Shown here in pieces: positions 63,222 through 64,000 of a stretch of DNA of 64,000 bases. Within the stretch, counting starts at the first letter, position 1; each line of letters starts with the position of its first letter. The position numbers were made by a program, and so were the translations under genes. Under the pieces are notes generated by a model, which did no database searches, was not told the origin of the DNA, and saw only the letters and a program-made list of their open reading frames with translations. The stretch is taken from positions 248,001 to 312,000 of the forward strand of contig NZ_PDJC01000001.1 of the NCBI RefSeq assembly GCF_002563675.1. The letters run 5' to 3'. This DNA comes from Propionicimonas paludicola. GTDB taxonomy: Bacteria; Actinomycetota; Actinomycetes; Propionibacteriales; Propionibacteriaceae.

Positions 63222-64000
63222 CTACACGCGCTCGAGATCGCTGGGTTGCTGGGTGGCGGAGTCGATCGGCACGACGGTCTCCCGGGGTGGCGTGGCCAGC
63301 CCACGAATCCGCTCCAGCAGCATCTCGGTGGCCGTCGTTCCGAGCTCCCGGGCCGGCAGATGGACCTGGATCACCTCCGGCGGTAGGAGAACCAGGGGCA
63401 GCCCACCCAGCGAGGCGACCCCGATCTGCGGCGGAAGCAGGCCCGCCTCGGACAGCTCGCGGATGACGCCGGTGGCCAGCTTGTTGCTGGCAGCCAGGAT
63501 GGCCTCCGGCGGGTGAGGCAGGCTCATCAGCTGTCGCGCCGCGCTCGCTCCGCCGCTGACGGTGAAGCTCGAGCGGACCAGCAACTCTGCGGCCGGCGGC
63601 TCACCGTTGCGGGTCAGATACTCCTTCGCCCAGCCGTCCACCCGCTCGTCGGCGGTGTCCACGCCGACCGGGCCGGAGATGCAGGCGATCCGCCGGTGGC
63701 CCTGCTCGACCAGCAGCCGGGTGGCCAGGGCGCCGCCGCTGACGTTGTCAGCCACCACCGAGTCGGCGGCCCGGCCCGGGGCTCGGCGGTCAACGCAGAC
63801 CAGCGGGACGCCACGCTCCACGGCCAGGTCGAGCTGTGACTGCGGGCTGGCTGGGACCAGGATGATCCCGGCCACCGGGTCGCTGACCGCGACTCGCAGG
63901 TAGTCCTGCTCGCGCTCGGCCTCCTCGTCGGTGTTGCCGAGCATCACCGAGTAGCCGGCCGACCGGGCCACGTCCTCGACCCCGCGCGCCATGGCCGTGA
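63222..64000 (-). CDS. LacI-family regulator, N-terminus cut by window edge
   Basis: About 260 residues are visible; the DNA-binding helix-turn-helix lies beyond base 64000. The effector domain is clear: ARGVEDVARSAGYSVMLGNTDE, GIILVPASP, PLVCVDRRAPG, VVADNVSGGALATRLLVEQGHRRIACISGP, and near the end PPRETVVPIDSATQQPSDLERV. It probably represses the isomerase through the operator at 63165. Confidence 0.9.
   Translation of the reverse strand, partial: TAMARGVEDVARSAGYSVMLGNTDEEAEREQDYLRVAVSDPVAGIILVPASPQSQLDLAVERGVPLVCVDRRAPGRAADSVVADNVSGGALATRLLVEQGHRRIACISGPVGVDTADERVDGWAKEYLTRNGEPPAAELLVRSSFTVSGGASAARQLMSLPHPPEAILAASNKLATGVIRELSEAGLLPPQIGVASLGGLPLVLLPPEVIQVHLPARELGTTATEMLLERIRGLATPPRETVVPIDSATQQPSDLERV

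Overview
This window is high-GC DNA packed with genes on both strands. Many neighbouring genes overlap by ATGA or GTGA, and GTG starts are common. The set SenX3-RegX3-PhoU, CarD-IspD-IspF, DUF3073, DUF4870, DUF2752 and PadR-DUF1048-ABC is typical of Actinobacteria. A single-chain PurL and scattered purine genes fit a member of the Propionibacteriaceae, but that placement is an inference. No rRNA, tRNA, CRISPR array, transposase or phage gene was seen.

Layout. 1-2318: 3' part of a kinase/class-III aminotransferase fusion. 2449-3729: purA. 3976-9174: hexitol module (MtlA EIICB, MtlF EIIA, a zinc polyol-type dehydrogenase, and a convergent DeoR regulator plus 1-phosphofructokinase-like kinase); mtlA and mtlF are each preceded by nearly identical promoter/operator sequences. 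9339-14164: purD-purB, a TauE-like exporter and an MFS transporter. 14161-19684: a secreted protein with a Thr-Pro linker, a convergent sensor kinase/response regulator pair, and two RNA-modification enzymes. 19746-22071: PadR-DUF1048-ABC exporter operon behind three 23-bp-phased repeats.

22068-35346 is the accessory-looking stretch. Two direct copies of a 158-bp nested palindromic element (23869-24026 and 29901-30058) bracket a cassette: an Xre/DUF2975 pair, an SGNH hydrolase, a membrane-anchored esterase and, divergently, a LysX-like lipid aminoacyl transferase whose lysyl-tRNA synthetase half is decayed. Beyond the second copy lie an AlkZ-like glycosylase whose C-terminus runs into the repeat, a HEAT-repeat protein behind a MerR-type promoter with no MerR gene nearby, small enzymes, two acetyltransferases and a lipoprotein.

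35552-46585 carries purL/purC (divergent) and purF-purM. Between them are three copies of a 102-bp intergenic repeat, a G-quadruplex-type G-rich tract, and an SDR/aldehyde dehydrogenase operon. 46699-57940 holds small membrane proteins, gpmA, the phosphate-sensing operon with a PHO box, a non-canonical Prs, carD-ispD-ispF, a zinc metallopeptidase and a DUF2207 protein. 57977-64000 holds glyA, a Nudix hydrolase, an aromatic/aspartate aminotransferase, and an L-fucose-isomerase-like enzyme under a partial LacI regulator.

Working together: PurF, PurD, PurL, PurM, PurC, PurB and PurA are all present (purN, purE/K and purH are not in the window), joined by Prs for PRPP and GlyA for glycine/one-carbon units. 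At least twelve genes have a TANNNT -10-like hexamer 6-8 nt before the start codon, suggesting frequent leaderless transcription.
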